Shown here piece after piece: positions 5,815-7,524 of a DNA stretch of 7,524 nt. Source of the DNA: Candidatus Eiseniibacteriota bacterium (GTDB lineage Bacteria; Eisenbacteria; RBG-16-71-46); the NCBI GenBank assembly GCA_903921835.1, contig CAIXRL010000426.1, positions 1-7,524 of the forward strand, read 5' to 3'. The translations under genes and the position numbers were made by a program. Below the pieces are notes generated by a model. The model ran no database searches. It saw nothing but the letters and a program-made list of their open reading frames with translations, and was not told where the DNA came from. Each line of letters starts with the position of its first letter. Position 1 is the stretch's first letter.

Positions 5815-6875
5815 CGGGAATCCTCCGCGACGGCGCGCAACGCGGCCGCCGGAAGTTCCTGCAACGGCAGCGTATGCTCGACACCGCCTGCCAGGATCGC
5901 CTCGCGCGGCATCCCGAAGACCACGCAGGTGGATTCGTCCTGGGCGAACGTGCGCGCCCCGGCCTTGCGCATGGCCGCCATGCCGCGGGCGCCGTCGGCG
6001 CCCATGCCGGTCAGGATCACGCCGACCGCGTTCGCTCCCAGGTCGTGGGCGCACGACTGGAAGAGCACGTCCACGGAGGGACGGTGCCGGTTCACCGGTT
6101 CGTCCTGCGTGATGCGCACGGAGTAGACCGCGCCGCTGCGGTGGACCCGCATCTGGAAATCACCGGGAGCGAGCAGTACGTGACCCGGCAGGATGCGGTC
6201 CCCGTCCACGGCTTCCTTCACCCGCATCTGGCACAGCGAGTCGAGGCGGTCCGCGAACGAGCGGGTGAAGCTCGCGGGCATGTGCTGCACGATCACGATG
6301 CCGGGCGTGTCGGAGGGCAGCGGAACGAGGAACTCGCGCAGCGCCTCGGTGCCGCCGGTGGACGCGCCCACCGCGATCACCCTGTGCGTGCTCTTGAGCA
6401 GCGCTCCCGTGTGGATCGCGGGCGTGGCGCGGCCACGAACGGGGGTCGCGGCGAACGGGGACAGCGCGCGGGGACGCGCGCCCGCGGCGGCCTTGACCTT
6501 CTGCACGATCTCGTCGGCCAGGTCGAGCGTGCCGGTGCGAATGTCGATCTTGGGCTTGGTCACGAAGTCGACCGCGCCCAGCTCCAGGGCGCGCAGCGTC
6601 GTCGCGGCGCCGTTCTCGGTGAGCGACGACACCATCACGACGGGCATTGGGCGCGCCCGCATGAGCTTCTCGAGGAACGAGAGCCCGTCCATGCGGGGCA
6701 TTTCGACGTCCAGGGTCAGGACGTCCGGGTTGAGCGCCTTGATCTTGTCCCGGGCGACGATCGGGTCGCTCGCGGAGCCGATCACCTCGAGACCCGGGTC
6801 GTGCGACAGAATCTCCGTGAGGAGCTGCCGCATGACGGCCGAATCGTCCACGATGAGCACGCGCGTCCTGGGCAT
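5811..6875 (-). CDS. cheB: CheB, receptor methylesterase/deamidase response regulator
   Basis: The 354-residue product demethylates glutamyl-methyl esters and deamidates glutamines on chemoreceptors, giving adaptation. The N-terminal receiver (about 1-125) has the acidic pair D10-D11 (VLIVDDSAVMR), phospho-acceptor D56 (LTLDVEMPRMDG), S83/S84 and K108 (FVTKPK). A linker (about 128-163) joins the methylesterase domain. Its catalytic triad is complete: S172 in VGASTGGTEAL, H198 in IVQHMP and D294 in ILTGMGADG, each offset by 8 from Salmonella S164/H190/D286. ATG 6875 is preceded by AGGAG, which overlaps the TAG stop of cheD (9-nt gap), so the two are probably co-translated. CheA is expected to activate it by phosphorylating D56. 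Length and motifs are ordinary for the family. Confidence 0.98.
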   Translation of the reverse strand: MPRTRVLIVDDSAVMRQLLTEILSHDPGLEVIGSASDPIVARDKIKALNPDVLTLDVEMPRMDGLSFLEKLMRARPMPVVMVSSLTENGAATTLRALELGAVDFVTKPKIDIRTGTLDLADEIVQKVKAAAGARPRALSPFAATPVRGRATPAIHTGALLKSTHRVIAVGASTGGTEALREFLVPLPSDTPGIVIVQHMPASFTRSFADRLDSLCQMRVKEAVDGDRILPGHVLLAPGDFQMRVHRSGAVYSVRITQDEPVNRHRPSVDVLFQSCAHDLGANAVGVILTGMGADGARGMAAMRKAGARTFAQDESTCVVFGMPREAILAGGVEHTLPLQELPAAALRAVAEDSR

Positions 6876-6884
6876 GACGTTCTC

Positions 6885-7478
6885 CTAGAAGAGCTCCACG
6901 GAATCGTCCGGGACCCGCGTGAGGGTCTTCCGGATCTCGAGATCGAAGCGGCTCTCCTCGCGCGCCAGGTCACGCGCGACGGTGTCGCCGAGCGCACGCA
7001 CCAGCGCCTTCCCGGTCGCCGTCGCGAACATGATCTCGACGGGCGCGCTGCCGCCCAGCCTCGAGCTGACCAGGGGGATGCCCTCCTTGTTCAGGAACTC
7101 CTTGATGAACCTGGCGTTCTTACGCGGCACGTCGGGACTCAGGCCCGCGTCGGACAGCACGTGCGCCGCTCCGAACGCCTTCGCCTGGAGCTGCCGGCGG
7201 TCGCCGCCGAGCTTGAGTATCTCGTTGATGAGCATTTCCATCGCGTTGACGCCGTAGCGCGTGGGCATCGCGTGGTCCTCCATGCCGTCGGGCAGCATGA
7301 AGTGGTTGATGCCGCCGATCCTGTTGACGGGGTCGTACAGGCAGGCGCAGACGCACGAGCCGAGCAGCGTGCGCAGCTGCGCCGGTTCGCGGCTCGCCCG
7401 GACGCCGCCAATGATCACGTTCGCGACCTTGAGCCCCGTCCGCGCCGCGAGGTGCGTGGCGCGCTCGCGCCGGGGCAC
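6885..7478 (-). CDS. cheD: CheD, chemoreceptor glutamine deamidase (5' end unresolved)
   Basis: CheD deamidates receptor glutamines and in Bacillus binds the phosphatase CheC. The family core begins at VIIGGVRASREPAQL and continues LRTLLGSCVCACLYDP with the catalytic Cys (C42 of the 197-residue version) and INHFMLP with the catalytic His (H59). Conserved RYGVNAMEMLINEI and later segments follow. Two further cysteines close to the nucleophile give CVCAC. The tail ends DDSVELF, resembling the tails of the cheZ-like and CheX-domain proteins. The start is uncertain. GTG 7478 has no clear ribosome-binding site, and the frame stays open to the right edge, so the gene may begin outside the window. 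A GTG at the V of VIIGG (21 codons in, about 7418), with AAGG upstream, would also give a complete CheD. No cheC is present in the window. Confidence 0.93.
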   Translation of the reverse strand: MPRRERATHLAARTGLKVANVIIGGVRASREPAQLRTLLGSCVCACLYDPVNRIGGINHFMLPDGMEDHAMPTRYGVNAMEMLINEILKLGGDRRQLQAKAFGAAHVLSDAGLSPDVPRKNARFIKEFLNKEGIPLVSSRLGGSAPVEIMFATATGKALVRALGDTVARDLAREESRFDLEIRKTLTRVPDDSVELF

Positions 7479-7524
7479 AGGCGCGGAGCGTGGCGCCAGC
7501 GCCGGACGCGCGGGCGTCGGTCCG

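Noticed and set aside
1..7524. Mobile elements, CRISPR arrays, tRNA or rRNA genes
   Set aside because: None seen: no transposase or integrase motifs, no regularly spaced repeats, no tRNA-like cloverleaf, and no breaks in the operon.

Overview
This window is one compact chemosensory (chemotaxis-type) operon. All genes lie on the minus strand, so transcription runs from the right edge to the left. The DNA is very GC-rich with strong G/C bias at third codon positions. A CheZ-like protein with the D-x-x-x-Q catalytic spacing and a Proteobacteria-style CheY suggest a high-GC proteobacterium, probably beta- or gamma-. This placement rests on gene content and sequence feel, not on a phylogenetic marker.

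Layout in transcription order: cheD (7478-6885, start unresolved and possibly beyond the edge); cheB (6875-5811); a 136-nt spacer with a weak sigma-28-like promoter, a palindrome and a doubtful 47-codon ORF; cheY (5674-5306, GTG start); a divergent cheZ-like gene (5309-4626); a 466-residue protein with two degenerate receiver domains and a CheX-type phosphatase domain (4594-3194); a small STAS-domain protein (3166-2834); cheA (2786-729); cheW (732-226); a roughly 190-nt non-coding gap with a strong hairpin; and the first 11 codons of another gene (33-1), probably a membrane protein such as a chemoreceptor. No cheR and no full receptor gene is inside the window. Several junctions are 4-nt ATGA/GTGA overlaps or gaps under 50 nt, as expected for a coupled operon.

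How the parts work together, from family knowledge: receptors signal through CheW to CheA, which phosphorylates CheY and CheB. CheB and CheD modify receptors (demethylation/deamidation and deamidation). CheY-P is switched off by phosphatases. This operon carries two unrelated candidate phosphatases, a CheZ-like helical protein and a CheX-like domain. The CheX-like domain is fused to two receivers that both lack the phospho-accepting aspartate (Glu in the first, Ala in the second).

The most distinctive signal is at the C-termini. CheD, the CheZ-like protein and the pseudo-receiver/CheX protein all end exactly in acidic-hydrophobic tails finishing in Leu-Phe (DDSVELF, SGDIELF, QSVDDVLF). These resemble the C-terminal CheY-binding peptide of enterobacterial CheZ and the N-terminal EIDALL peptide of FliM. 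A shared CheY-docking tag on three adaptation/termination proteins is an inference, but a testable one.
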